Positions 1 to 7,462 of a stretch of 64,000 bases of DNA are shown one piece after another. This stretch comes from Aquimarina agarivorans (GTDB taxonomy: Bacteria; Bacteroidota; Bacteroidia; Flavobacteriales; Flavobacteriaceae). The stretch spans positions 1 to 64,000 of the forward strand of contig NZ_AFPB01000152.1 in the NCBI RefSeq assembly GCF_000218485.1. Reading direction: 5' to 3'. A model generated the notes under the pieces. The model worked only from the letters and a program-made list of their open reading frames with translations. It made no database searches and had not been told where the DNA came from. The first letter of the stretch is position 1. Each line of letters begins with the position of its first letter. The position numbers and the translations under genes are program-made.

Positions 1-63
1 AGGTTATTTTTTAATATGTAACCGTAGCCTCACATACGCTAGCTATTAAAAGGTGATTAAATA

Positions 64-96
64 AAAAGCTTCCCTTAAATTCTAAAGGAAGCTTTT
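64..96. terminator. Hairpin terminator below the pyrE operon
   Basis: A perfect 10-bp stem (AAAAGCTTCC, 64-73, with GGAAGCTTTT, 87-96) closes a 13-nt loop. It lies just beyond the stop of the leftward SRPBCC gene. The stem arms end in A/T runs, so it could act in both directions. Confidence 0.7.
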
Positions 97-127
97 ATAC
101 TCTAGTTACGCAGTAATGCACAGCGAA

Positions 128-520
128 TTAAATATTTTTAAGATTTTCAGCCAATGCAGTAATAAAATTTTGAATCGGTTTTTTTATCATCATTGCCATC
201 ATGGCGTTAAATTCACCATCAAAAATAAGTTGGGTCTCCGTTTCATTGTCATTTGTTGCTTTCATATTTGCAGTTAAAGTAAATGGAAGCTTGTCACTTG
301 CAGCACCAAGTACCACAGTGCTTGGGGCATTATTTTCTTTTTGTTTCAAAACAATTTCGGGCATTCCTTTTAACTGAAACAAAAATTTATCATCGCTTAG
401 TTTTTCAAATTTTTGTTTACTATCAGGCATAATTTGCTCAAAATTTTCAACTTTAGTTAAAAAATCAAACACTTCCTGACTGCTTTTTCCAATGCTTACT
501 TTAGGACTTTCTAAATTCAT
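128..520 (-). CDS. SRPBCC-family protein
   Basis: A 130-residue cytosolic protein with the look of the SRPBCC/polyketide-cyclase (START-like) fold: an N-terminal strand and helix region (SSQEVFDFLTKVENFEQIMP), alternating amphipathic strands in the middle, and a long C-terminal helix ending in ITALAENLKN. There is no signal peptide or membrane segment. Members of this fold bind small hydrophobic ligands, but no ligand can be read from the sequence. It lies 27 bases downstream of pyrE on the same strand, so the two are probably co-transcribed, and a hairpin terminator follows. The family call rests on pattern and context only, and no catalytic residues are claimed. Confidence 0.75.
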   Translation of the reverse strand: MNLESPKVSIGKSSQEVFDFLTKVENFEQIMPDSKQKFEKLSDDKFLFQLKGMPEIVLKQKENNAPSTVVLGAASDKLPFTLTANMKATNDNETETQLIFDGEFNAMMAMMIKKPIQNFITALAENLKNI

Positions 521-547
521 TTTTCGTGGTATTGTTTAAAACAATTA

Positions 548-1189
548 TTATTTGCCCCATTCAGCGGGGTTGGTTCTCCAATTTTGTAATGTTTCAGCTT
601 GTTTTGCAGTAACATAATTAGCTTCCTGAGCCAATACTATTAAATTTTCGTAATTGCTAAGGGTGTGTAACGTTACTTCTGCGGCAGTAAAATTATCAGC
701 AGCTACTTGAAATCCGTAACTAAATATGGCTACCATACCCAACATGTTAGCATTGCATTTTTTTAACGCTTCAACTGCTAAAAGACTGCTTTTCCCCGTA
801 CTAATCAAGTCCTCAATTACTACTACATTTTTATTGGTGGGAATAATACCTTCTATCTGATTTTGCCTTCCGTGTTTTTTTGCCTCGGGACGAATGTATA
901 TAAATGGCAAACCAAGTGCATCGGCAACAAGCATACCAATACCAATAGCACCAGTAGCTACGCCAGCAATAACCTCGGCATTTGGATATTGTTTGCGTAT
1001 AGCGGCAGCAAATTTGTTTTTGATGTCGTTTCTCACTTCAGGAAAAGACAAACAAATTCTATTGTCACAATATATAGGCGATTTCCATCCTGAAGCCCAT
1101 GTAAATGGGTCTTGCGGTTGTAATTTAATTGCGTTAATTTGCAGTAATTGAGATGCTGTTTCTTTAGCAGTTTTTATATCAAAAATCAT
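548..1189 (-). CDS. pyrE: Orotate phosphoribosyltransferase
   Basis: Converts orotate and PRPP to orotidine 5'-phosphate in de novo pyrimidine synthesis, in the cytosol. The 213 residues match the usual family length. The PRPP-binding motif VVVIEDLISTGKS lies at about residues 122-134 with the acidic pair E126-D127. The catalytic loop with lysines and histidine (PEAKKHG) is at 101-107, and a GVATGAIGIG turn at 77-86. The ATG start at 1189 is only 8 bases from the divergent NUDIX start. A Bacteroidota -7 box (TACATTTG, 1202-1195 on this strand) lies 5 bases before the ATG, so the mRNA may be nearly leaderless. The SRPBCC gene follows in the same operon. Confidence 0.96.
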   Translation of the reverse strand: MIFDIKTAKETASQLLQINAIKLQPQDPFTWASGWKSPIYCDNRICLSFPEVRNDIKNKFAAAIRKQYPNAEVIAGVATGAIGIGMLVADALGLPFIYIRPEAKKHGRQNQIEGIIPTNKNVVVIEDLISTGKSSLLAVEALKKCNANMLGMVAIFSYGFQVAADNFTAAEVTLHTLSNYENLIVLAQEANYVTAKQAETLQNWRTNPAEWGK

Positions 1190-1194
1190 AGACG

Positions 1195-1202
1195 CAAATG
1201 TA
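1195..1202 (-). promoter_or_regulatory. -7 promoter box of pyrE
   Basis: TACATTTG on the minus strand fits the Bacteroidota -7 consensus TAnnTTTG. It lies 5 bases upstream of the pyrE ATG and physically overlaps the ATG (1198-1200) of the divergent NUDIX gene. No well-spaced -33 TTG was found, so support comes from the -7 box and position only. Confidence 0.5.
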
Positions 1203-1797
1203 TAAAGTTTTTGTCAATAATTCAGTAATTATCCTGTCTACCGAGTCTTGGATTTCCGATGAGCATATTAAAGTGAATATAAAAAAAGCGAATATGACTA
1301 AAATTATAAATGAGCTTTTAATGTATCCTAGTATTAAGTATCATTTGTATCACAAAAAGGAGGATAAACTTTTTAAAATTTTGCATAAAAAATTACCCGT
1401 AGTTGCTGCAGGAGGAGGGAAGGTGTATAATGCTCAAAAAGAGATATTATTTATTCATCGAAATGGCAAGTGGGATTTACCTAAAGGAAAAGCAGAAAAA
1501 AATGAATCAATATCTCAAACGGCGCTGCGCGAAGTTGAGGAAGAAACAGGAATTGAAAATTTAATTTTAGGGGATTTTATAAGAAAAACCTACCATGTAT
1601 ACCGCCGTAATAATGTGTTTAAGTTGAAGTTGACGTACTGGTTTGAAATGTATTCGGATTTTAAAGGAGAACTACTACCGCAGGAAGATGAAGGAATTAC
1701 CAAAGTAAGGTGGAAATCATTTAAAAAGAGCAAAAAAGCATTAGAAAACACCTACGGAGCAATTAAAGAGTTGTTTCCAATGGAATATTTTGATTAA
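1198..1797 (+). CDS. NUDIX hydrolase
   Basis: A 199-residue protein with a full Nudix box at about residues 97-119: glycine, then the REVEEETG core that binds the metal and cleaves a nucleoside diphosphate linkage. The substrate cannot be told from sequence. The first 60 residues, before the Nudix fold, form an extra N-terminal region with no motif I recognise. The gene is divergent from pyrE with only 8 bases between start codons, and its ATG lies inside the likely pyrE promoter. A small membrane-protein gene starts one base after its stop, suggesting co-transcription and translational coupling. Confidence 0.92.
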   Translation: MYKVFVNNSVIILSTESWISDEHIKVNIKKANMTKIINELLMYPSIKYHLYHKKEDKLFKILHKKLPVVAAGGGKVYNAQKEILFIHRNGKWDLPKGKAEKNESISQTALREVEEETGIENLILGDFIRKTYHVYRRNNVFKLKLTYWFEMYSDFKGELLPQEDEGITKVRWKSFKKSKKALENTYGAIKELFPMEYFD

Positions 1798-1798
1798 T

Positions 1799-2122
1799 AT
1801 GACAGCTTATCAAGAAAACAGATTAATTGTTTACAAAGCAAAAATAGAAATGCTAAAAAACGACGCTAATTATTTTAAAAAAAATATGTTCTCGTTTGTT
1901 TTGTTTGGAATTGGCTTTTCAATTATTGCTCCTTTTTATGGGCAGGATAGTACGAACCTAGGGAATTCCGAAACTGTTGCGGAAAAGTTAGGTGGAGGGT
2001 ATTTGCAAGCGGTTTTGTTTTGTGCAGCTTTATATTTTACCCTTTTGATAATTGGTACGTTGGTTTTTCCATTACAGGATAAATTAAAAGTAAAAAATTT
2101 CAGAAAAAAATTGATGCTATAA
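1799..2122 (+). CDS. Small two-helix membrane protein
   Basis: I do not recognise this family. The ATG at 1799 follows the NUDIX stop by one base; a TTG at 1790 is possible but less likely. The 107 residues have a charged N-terminus (YKAKIEMLKND), one membrane helix (about MFSFVLFGIGFSIIAPF), a loop, a second helix (AVLFCAALYFTLLIIGTLVF) and a basic tail. The current frame ends at 2122. Adding one A to the A7 run at 2104-2110 would extend the protein to 2154 with a plausible charged tail (KKIDAIMQEIEKDKNL), so the annotated C-terminus may be wrong by one indel. Confidence 0.6.
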   Translation: MTAYQENRLIVYKAKIEMLKNDANYFKKNMFSFVLFGIGFSIIAPFYGQDSTNLGNSETVAEKLGGGYLQAVLFCAALYFTLLIIGTLVFPLQDKLKVKNFRKKLML

Positions 2123-2234
2123 TGCAGGAAATTGAAAAAGATAAAAATTTATAGTAGGTTGATTGAGTTTGATACAGCCTGCTTCGCCCATTTCATTGAT
2201 AAGACTAAGGCTTATTTAATTCGTTTTAAAGCTG

Positions 2235-2242
2235 TACTTTTG
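2235..2242 (+). promoter_or_regulatory. -7 promoter box upstream of the SulP gene
   Basis: TACTTTTG matches the Bacteroidota -7 consensus TAnnTTTG and lies about 80 bases before the TTG start of the SulP transporter gene. No clear -33 TTG is present at the usual spacing. Confidence 0.4.
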
Positions 2243-2324
2243 CATTTTTAAAAACGGCATTAAAAAATGGCGTGCTAATAAAGTTTAGTAGCTTCATTTT
2301 TAATTAATTCAATAAATACATATT

Positions 2325-3938
2325 TTGAAACAGTATTTTAAAACAAATTCTTCAGGAATTAAAAATGATATTACAGCAGGTATAACTACTTCATTAGCCA
2401 TGATTCCTGAGGTGGTAGCTTTTGCTTTTGTATTAGGAATTGATCCCTTAGTAGCGCTATCAGGGGCATTTATGGTAGGCTTAATCGCTGCAATTTTTGG
2501 TGGAAGACCAGGCTTAATTTCTGGTGCAGCAGGTGCTGTTGCCGTAGTATTGATTCATTTGTTAATTGATGGAAATAAACGCGGTTTAGCCTTTGATATT
2601 CCTGTGGAAAATATGGGCTATTTCTATTTGTTAGCTACAGTTATTTTAATGGGAATCATTCAAATAATTGCCGGCTTATTTAAATTAGGGCGCTTTGTAC
2701 GTTTAATACCGCATCCAGTAATGATGGGGTTTGTTAATGGTTTGGCTATCGTGATCTTTTTGGCACAATTGAAAATGTTTTTTCATAAAACTCCGGCAGG
2801 TGTAGCTACTATTATGGAAGGTGCAGAGCTGTACAGTATGATTGGTTTAGTAGCTTCAACCATGGGGTTGGTATATTTTTTACCTAAATTTAAATACACC
2901 AAAAAACTCCCTGCAGCATTAACGGCTATTTTAATTGTATCACTAATTAAAATTTTTGGAAACATCAACGTAACTACCGTGGGATCTTACATTAGAGAAG
3001 GTGGTGGTGCTGGGTTGAAAGGGAAATTTCCGACGCCTAATTTAGAGCTATGGGAACACTTGCCATTGGCTTTTGATACGTTTACTTTTATTTTGCCATA
3101 TGCTGCTTTAGCAGCTGCAGTAGGATTAATTGAATCTTTAATGACGTTAAATTTAGTGGACGAAATTACAGAGACCAGAGGGAACGGAAACCGCGAATGT
3201 GTAGCGCAAGGAGCAGCTAATGTAGTGAGTGGTTTGTTCGGTGGTACTGCTGGTTGTGGTATGATTGGTCAAACGATGATTAATATTAACTCCGGTGGAC
3301 GTGGGCGTGCTTCGGGTATTGTAATGGCGGTTACCTTACTGATTTTTATTTTATTTGCCGATACGTATATTGAAATGGTACCAATTGCTGCCTTAGTAGG
3401 AGTAATGTTTATGATGGTTATTGAAACCTTTGCTTGGAGTAGTTTCCGAATTTTAAAGCGTATTCCAAAATCAGATGCATTCGTATTGATAGCAGTATCT
3501 ACCATTACGGTATTTGTTGATTTGGCTATTGCGGTATTAGCTGGTGTTATTATTTCAGCTTTGGTATTTGCTTGGGAAAGTGCTAAGCGTGTACGTGTAA
3601 ATCGCTCAATTAAGGATGATGGTACAAAATTATATGAAATATGGGGCTCTGTTTTTTTCGGAAGTATCCAAAGTTTCAATTCCAAGTTTGATGTAAACGG
3701 TGATCCTGAAAATGTTGAAATTGACTTTATGGAAGCTAAAGTTGCCGATCATTCTGCATTGGAAGCTATTTTTGTTTTGGTGGAGAAATATGAAAAAGCA
3801 GGCAAAAAGCTTACTTTAAAACACTTAAGCACTGAGTGTAAAGATTTAATGCGAAAAGCGTCACCTAAATTTGAAGGTGTTATTGAAGATAGTGTACAGG
3901 ATCCACGATATCACGTAATGGCAAAAGCATTAGAATAA
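2325..3938 (+). CDS. SulP-family anion transporter with STAS domain
   Basis: A 537-residue inner-membrane transporter of the SulP/SLC26 family, which carries sulfate, bicarbonate or other anions in symport or exchange. The N-terminal motif DITAGITTSLAMIPEVVAFA and the following GGRPGLISGAAGAVAVV segment are typical of the first helices. About ten more hydrophobic segments follow, including GGTAGCGMIGQTMINI. The last ~95 residues form a cytosolic STAS domain with a DHSALEAIFVLVEKYEKAGK helix. The start is TTG: the next methionine (residue 26) would cut into the first helix. A hairpin terminator follows. Whether the substrate is sulfate or bicarbonate cannot be decided; no carbonic anhydrase lies next to it. 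Confidence 0.92.
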   Translation: MKQYFKTNSSGIKNDITAGITTSLAMIPEVVAFAFVLGIDPLVALSGAFMVGLIAAIFGGRPGLISGAAGAVAVVLIHLLIDGNKRGLAFDIPVENMGYFYLLATVILMGIIQIIAGLFKLGRFVRLIPHPVMMGFVNGLAIVIFLAQLKMFFHKTPAGVATIMEGAELYSMIGLVASTMGLVYFLPKFKYTKKLPAALTAILIVSLIKIFGNINVTTVGSYIREGGGAGLKGKFPTPNLELWEHLPLAFDTFTFILPYAALAAAVGLIESLMTLNLVDEITETRGNGNRECVAQGAANVVSGLFGGTAGCGMIGQTMININSGGRGRASGIVMAVTLLIFILFADTYIEMVPIAALVGVMFMMVIETFAWSSFRILKRIPKSDAFVLIAVSTITVFVDLAIAVLAGVIISALVFAWESAKRVRVNRSIKDDGTKLYEIWGSVFFGSIQSFNSKFDVNGDPENVEIDFMEAKVADHSALEAIFVLVEKYEKAGKKLTLKHLSTECKDLMRKASPKFEGVIEDSVQDPRYHVMAKALE

Positions 3939-4255
3939 CATTTGTGTAGGGTGACCTTATCATTTTAAAACAAAAAGGAGTAATCATAAATTTATAATTA
4001 CTCCATTTTTCAAATTTCGTAACTTTATTTCAGACTTCAAATTTTTCATTTTAAATGATTGTTTTTTGCATATTACATCATGCCTTAATTAGGGCTTGCT
4101 GATTTTTTCTTTCTCCTTCAATCAAAAACCACTAAACTTTATTTTAGTAATTTGAAATTAGAAACGTATAGCGTTGTTATTCTAAACCATTTTTAATGGA
4201 AAATCACTCATTACAATATGTCGTAAGCTAATATTTAATGAAAGCTCAGGTCAAA
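3939..4255. other. Intergenic gap between the SulP gene and coaD
   Basis: Convergent gap of 317 bases. Apart from the SulP terminator at 3977-4010 it is AT-rich sequence without a credible reading frame or recognisable site. Confidence 0.6.
3977..4010 (+). terminator. Rho-independent terminator of the SulP gene
   Basis: GGAGTAAT (3977-3984) pairs perfectly with ATTACTCC (3997-4004) around a 12-nt loop and is followed by A then TTTTT. It lies 38 bases beyond the SulP stop codon. Confidence 0.75.
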
Positions 4256-4711
4256 TTACTTCTTCCTTACAGTATCGGGCACTAGTACCGTGTAATCGCC
4301 ATTATTTCTAAGGACATCCCGAACAATACTACTACTAATAAATGATGTTTTGGCTGAGGTAAGTAAAAATACCGTATCAATATCAGTAAGTACTTTATTA
4401 GTATGCGCAATGGCTTTTTCAAATTCGAAATCGGCAGGATTTCGCAATCCTCTCAAAATAAATTTGGCATTAATTTCTTTACAAAAATCTACGGTTAAAC
4501 CACTGTAAGTAACAACGCTGATGTTTTTTTTATCAGCAAAAGCTTTTTGAATAAATTCAACACGTTCATGTAATGAAAACATGTATTTTTTTGAAGCATT
4601 TACTCCAATGGCAACCACTAATTCGTCAAACAATTCAGCGCCCCGAGATATAATATCGTAATGACCCAAAGTAAGTGGATCGAATGAACCTGGAAAAATC
4701 GCTTTGCGCAT
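4256..4711 (-). CDS. coaD: Pantetheine-phosphate adenylyltransferase
   Basis: Transfers AMP from ATP to 4'-phosphopantetheine, giving dephospho-CoA, the penultimate step of CoA synthesis. The 151 residues fit the family. The nucleotidyltransferase signature is at the N-terminus (IFPGSFDPLTLGH, with the T/HxGH-type TLGH), and the C-terminal ISSSIVRDV segment, typical of CoaD, closes the ATP site. MRKAIFPGS is the natural start. Two adjacent ATG codons (4714 and 4711) are possible, and an upstream TTG at 4738 would add an atypical extension. The gene stands alone on the minus strand. Confidence 0.95.
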   Translation of the reverse strand: MRKAIFPGSFDPLTLGHYDIISRGAELFDELVVAIGVNASKKYMFSLHERVEFIQKAFADKKNISVVTYSGLTVDFCKEINAKFILRGLRNPADFEFEKAIAHTNKVLTDIDTVFLLTSAKTSFISSSIVRDVLRNNGDYTVLVPDTVRKK

Positions 4712-4807
4712 CATTATTATATTAAATGTTTGATACAAAATACAAAGTTTCTGTAAGTAAATGCTTAGTTCTATATTTTTATTTTTTGGAAAGAAGTTTA
4801 GTTAACC

Positions 4808-4840
4808 AAAAAAAGACCGCCTTTTCAGGTAGCCTTTTTT
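4808..4840 (-). terminator. Imperfect hairpin terminator below the ricin-type beta-helix gene
   Basis: An A-rich arm at 4808-4821 pairs imperfectly (two mismatches and a wobble) with the T-rich arm at 4828-4840. It lies about 50 bases past the stop of the leftward beta-helix gene, which is where a terminator would be expected. Confidence 0.45.
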
Positions 4841-4889
4841 GATTGAAAATTAATTTAGTTCAACAAAAATTAAACTATTAGTGCTAGAT

Positions 4890-7079
4890 TTACTTTTTTG
4901 AAATCATAAATTTTTCATTGATAACGCTACCATTTGCTGTTTTAATTGAAATAAAATACATGCCATTTCCTAAGGTGTTTAAAGAAATATTTTCAACAAA
5001 ACTGTGATTGCTGTTAAAATTTCCTTCAGATAACTTTTGTCCTTGTACTGATGTTATAGTGTACGATACGGCTTGATTCATAAACTGTTCAAGGTTTAAG
5101 TGAAGTGATTCTGCCGTAGGATTTGGAAATAATCGGATAGTTGTAGTAGCTGTATTATCTAAAATTTTTGCGCCATTCACAGGAACTAATTCAAAACGTT
5201 GATTGCTATTTGATGTATTGTATTCCCATACCTGTACATTTTTGTTGATACCTACGCCTTTGTCTAAAGTTCTGTTTTTACAATGGTTAGGTCGTAAAAA
5301 CACGTTGCCATTGTTGCTAGTTACTATCCATTTTTGATGATTTGAATTAGCACTTGTCCATGTAGAAATATTACTACCGTTGGCACATGCCGCAAAGGGA
5401 ACCTCTAGGTAACGTTGGGAACCGATGTTTTTAATTGTATGAACACCATTTCCAATATGCTTGAACTGCCATTTTTGATCATTTGAGGTGCGTGCGTCAT
5501 ACATTCTGGCATTGTAATTATCCCGTTTTGGTGCGATAATGTTTTGACTATTTGATTTATTTCTAATAAAATAAGTGCCATTTAATCTAAGGTTACCATT
5601 GTTAGGCGTTGGATTAGGCTGAGGAGTTACAACCACAGGTGGAGGAGGTGTGTTTCCGCTACCAAATAAATTAGGTGTTACTTTAATTTGTGTGCTAGTT
5701 AAATTAGGAGGAGTACTGTTTATAAGCACTTCGGGCCCACCATTAGGGTAAAGATTTGTTGGTCTAGCTTTGGTTCCAGCTGCAGGAGTATTGAGTGTTA
5801 TAAAACGTACATCATTTGTATTGTTATTTTGTGGCTTTGGGTTATGTCTTTGACCATTACCTTCAACACTCCAAACATAGTTGTTTTCAAATTTTATTGT
5901 GCTATGTTGTATAAAACGGTCTTTGCGCATTACAATACCATCTCTAAAAGTTTCAGGGTAAAATACGTGGTTATTAATCCAGTCATTATTACGAGTTCCT
6001 TTGAAACTACCTACGCCTCTTCTTGAGTTTTCAGTTCCATTTTCCTGCATTCCGCCAACACCTTTTGATCTTCTTCCAGGCAAATGAATAGCTACGTTGT
6101 TGTTCATTACATTGTTATGTGCATCAATTTCAGTCCAAAGCATAAATCTGAAATTTACACCCAAAACAACATTTAAATCAACAGTACCATTTTGGCAAAA
6201 AGCATCAACATCAATACCGTCCAAATGATTTCCGTAACATAAATTGTTTTTTACTGAAAATCCATTAACCGCAATGAGGTGCATGGCTCTGCGGACATTG
6301 TTGTAAAAAAAGTTATTTTCAACCGTTACATTTCTGGTTTGGTGTATAAAAATGGTATTAAATCCGTTGATTACTTCGTTATTAGTAATAGTAATATTTC
6401 TAGAGTTTAGCGTATACGCGAAGGGAAGTTTGGATTTACAATCAATAAGTCCTCTTTTAGTACCATTAATAGTAATGTTATTTTTTCTTTTTATTCTAAA
6501 AATACCATCTCTAATAATAGGTATTGGACTTAATGCATCAGTATTTGCTAGCGGTCTGTTTGGTCCTGTGTAAGTAACTTTACCATCAATCCAAAAGGTT
6601 TTATTGGAACCAACAACAATAGGATTATTTACATTAATATTGTTTCTGAAAATATAGGTTTCTCTATTATTGTTGCTAATTCTACTTCTGTTAGCATTTA
6701 AACTAGCAGTGCTATTAATGATAATTGCTCCGGCAATATTATTTACCGTTGCGCGACGTGCATTTAGTTTGTTTGCAGTGGATTTTACGGCAGGCATTTG
6801 AGCAATATATCCAGCTAACGGACCTTGAGTAAGTCTCGATTGAATAACTACGTCAGGAATAGTTGCTGCATTTAGCGTACGCCTAATCTGATTGATGTTT
6901 CCCTTAGGTGCGGGTGCCTTTCTTACCATTACATTACCATTTGGTAAACCAGGTGTTCCAGCTTCTTGCGCAGGAAATGACCGGTAACCTCCATTTAAGG
7001 TAAAAACTTGAGCGTTTAAGGATGTTGCAAAAAGGGAGCAAAGTAATATGAGTCCCATTAGATTTCTAATTGTGTTCAT
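4890..7079 (-). CDS. Secreted beta-helix protein with ricin-type lectin and T9SS domains
   Basis: A 729-residue secreted protein. A signal peptide spans about 1-24 (MNTIRNLMGLILLCSLFATSLNA). Residues ~25-470 hold a right-handed parallel beta-helix with N-rich rungs (NITITNNEVINGFN, NVTVENNFFYNNVRRAM) like those of polysaccharide lyases and hydrolases. A Pro-rich linker at 470-494 leads to a ricin-type beta-trefoil at ~495-634, with three QxW-like repeats (DQKWQF, HQKWIV, NQRFEL). A T9SS type A sorting domain (FPNPTAESLHLNLE to the C-terminal KK) ends it. Lectin plus beta-helix suggests attack on an extracellular polysaccharide, but I cannot place the catalytic family or its active-site residues. 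It is the downstream member of a tandem pair, and the next gene upstream shares the whole N-terminal half. Confidence 0.85.
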   Translation of the reverse strand: MNTIRNLMGLILLCSLFATSLNAQVFTLNGGYRSFPAQEAGTPGLPNGNVMVRKAPAPKGNINQIRRTLNAATIPDVVIQSRLTQGPLAGYIAQMPAVKSTANKLNARRATVNNIAGAIIINSTASLNANRSRISNNNRETYIFRNNINVNNPIVVGSNKTFWIDGKVTYTGPNRPLANTDALSPIPIIRDGIFRIKRKNNITINGTKRGLIDCKSKLPFAYTLNSRNITITNNEVINGFNTIFIHQTRNVTVENNFFYNNVRRAMHLIAVNGFSVKNNLCYGNHLDGIDVDAFCQNGTVDLNVVLGVNFRFMLWTEIDAHNNVMNNNVAIHLPGRRSKGVGGMQENGTENSRRGVGSFKGTRNNDWINNHVFYPETFRDGIVMRKDRFIQHSTIKFENNYVWSVEGNGQRHNPKPQNNNTNDVRFITLNTPAAGTKARPTNLYPNGGPEVLINSTPPNLTSTQIKVTPNLFGSGNTPPPPVVVTPQPNPTPNNGNLRLNGTYFIRNKSNSQNIIAPKRDNYNARMYDARTSNDQKWQFKHIGNGVHTIKNIGSQRYLEVPFAACANGSNISTWTSANSNHQKWIVTSNNGNVFLRPNHCKNRTLDKGVGINKNVQVWEYNTSNSNQRFELVPVNGAKILDNTATTTIRLFPNPTAESLHLNLEQFMNQAVSYTITSVQGQKLSEGNFNSNHSFVENISLNTLGNGMYFISIKTANGSVINEKFMISKK

Positions 7080-7462
7080 TTTTTAATTAGTTAGTTTATA
7101 AATAAAAAGTACTATTCGAGCATTACGTAAAACAGCATTTGAGCAAAATATTGATGAGCATATATTTTTACGGCATTAAAAATTCAAAATAAATTTTAGT
7201 TTGCTTTGCGTTTTAACTTTAATTTGTGCTTTTTTTAGCAGTTTAGCTTTTGAAAAGCCATTAATGGGAATGAAAGAATCGTTATAGGATAAATTTTGTT
7301 TAGGTAAGAAAAAAGAAAATACATTTAGTACGAGTTGCGGCATGCAGTATCATGTAACAAACAATTATTTTAAATGGGTTTAAGTAGAGTAACCTATGTA
7401 AAAGCAAAAATCCACCGAACTATAAGTTCAGTGGATTTTTTACAATTTGTGAATATTAAAAA
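7080..7462. other. Gap between the two beta-helix paralogues
   Basis: 383 bases without a credible reading frame. It holds the terminator of the upstream paralogue (7406-7440) and presumably the promoter of the downstream gene. No clear TAnnTTTG box was seen on the minus strand. With a terminator in between, the two paralogues are probably separate transcription units. Confidence 0.6.
7406..7440 (-). terminator. Strong terminator of the CBM6-like/DNRLRE beta-helix gene
   Basis: A 15-bp stem (7406-7420 with 7426-7440) with one mismatch and a 5-nt loop; arms begin with A5 and end with T5. It lies 22 bases beyond the stop of the leftward gene. Confidence 0.85.
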
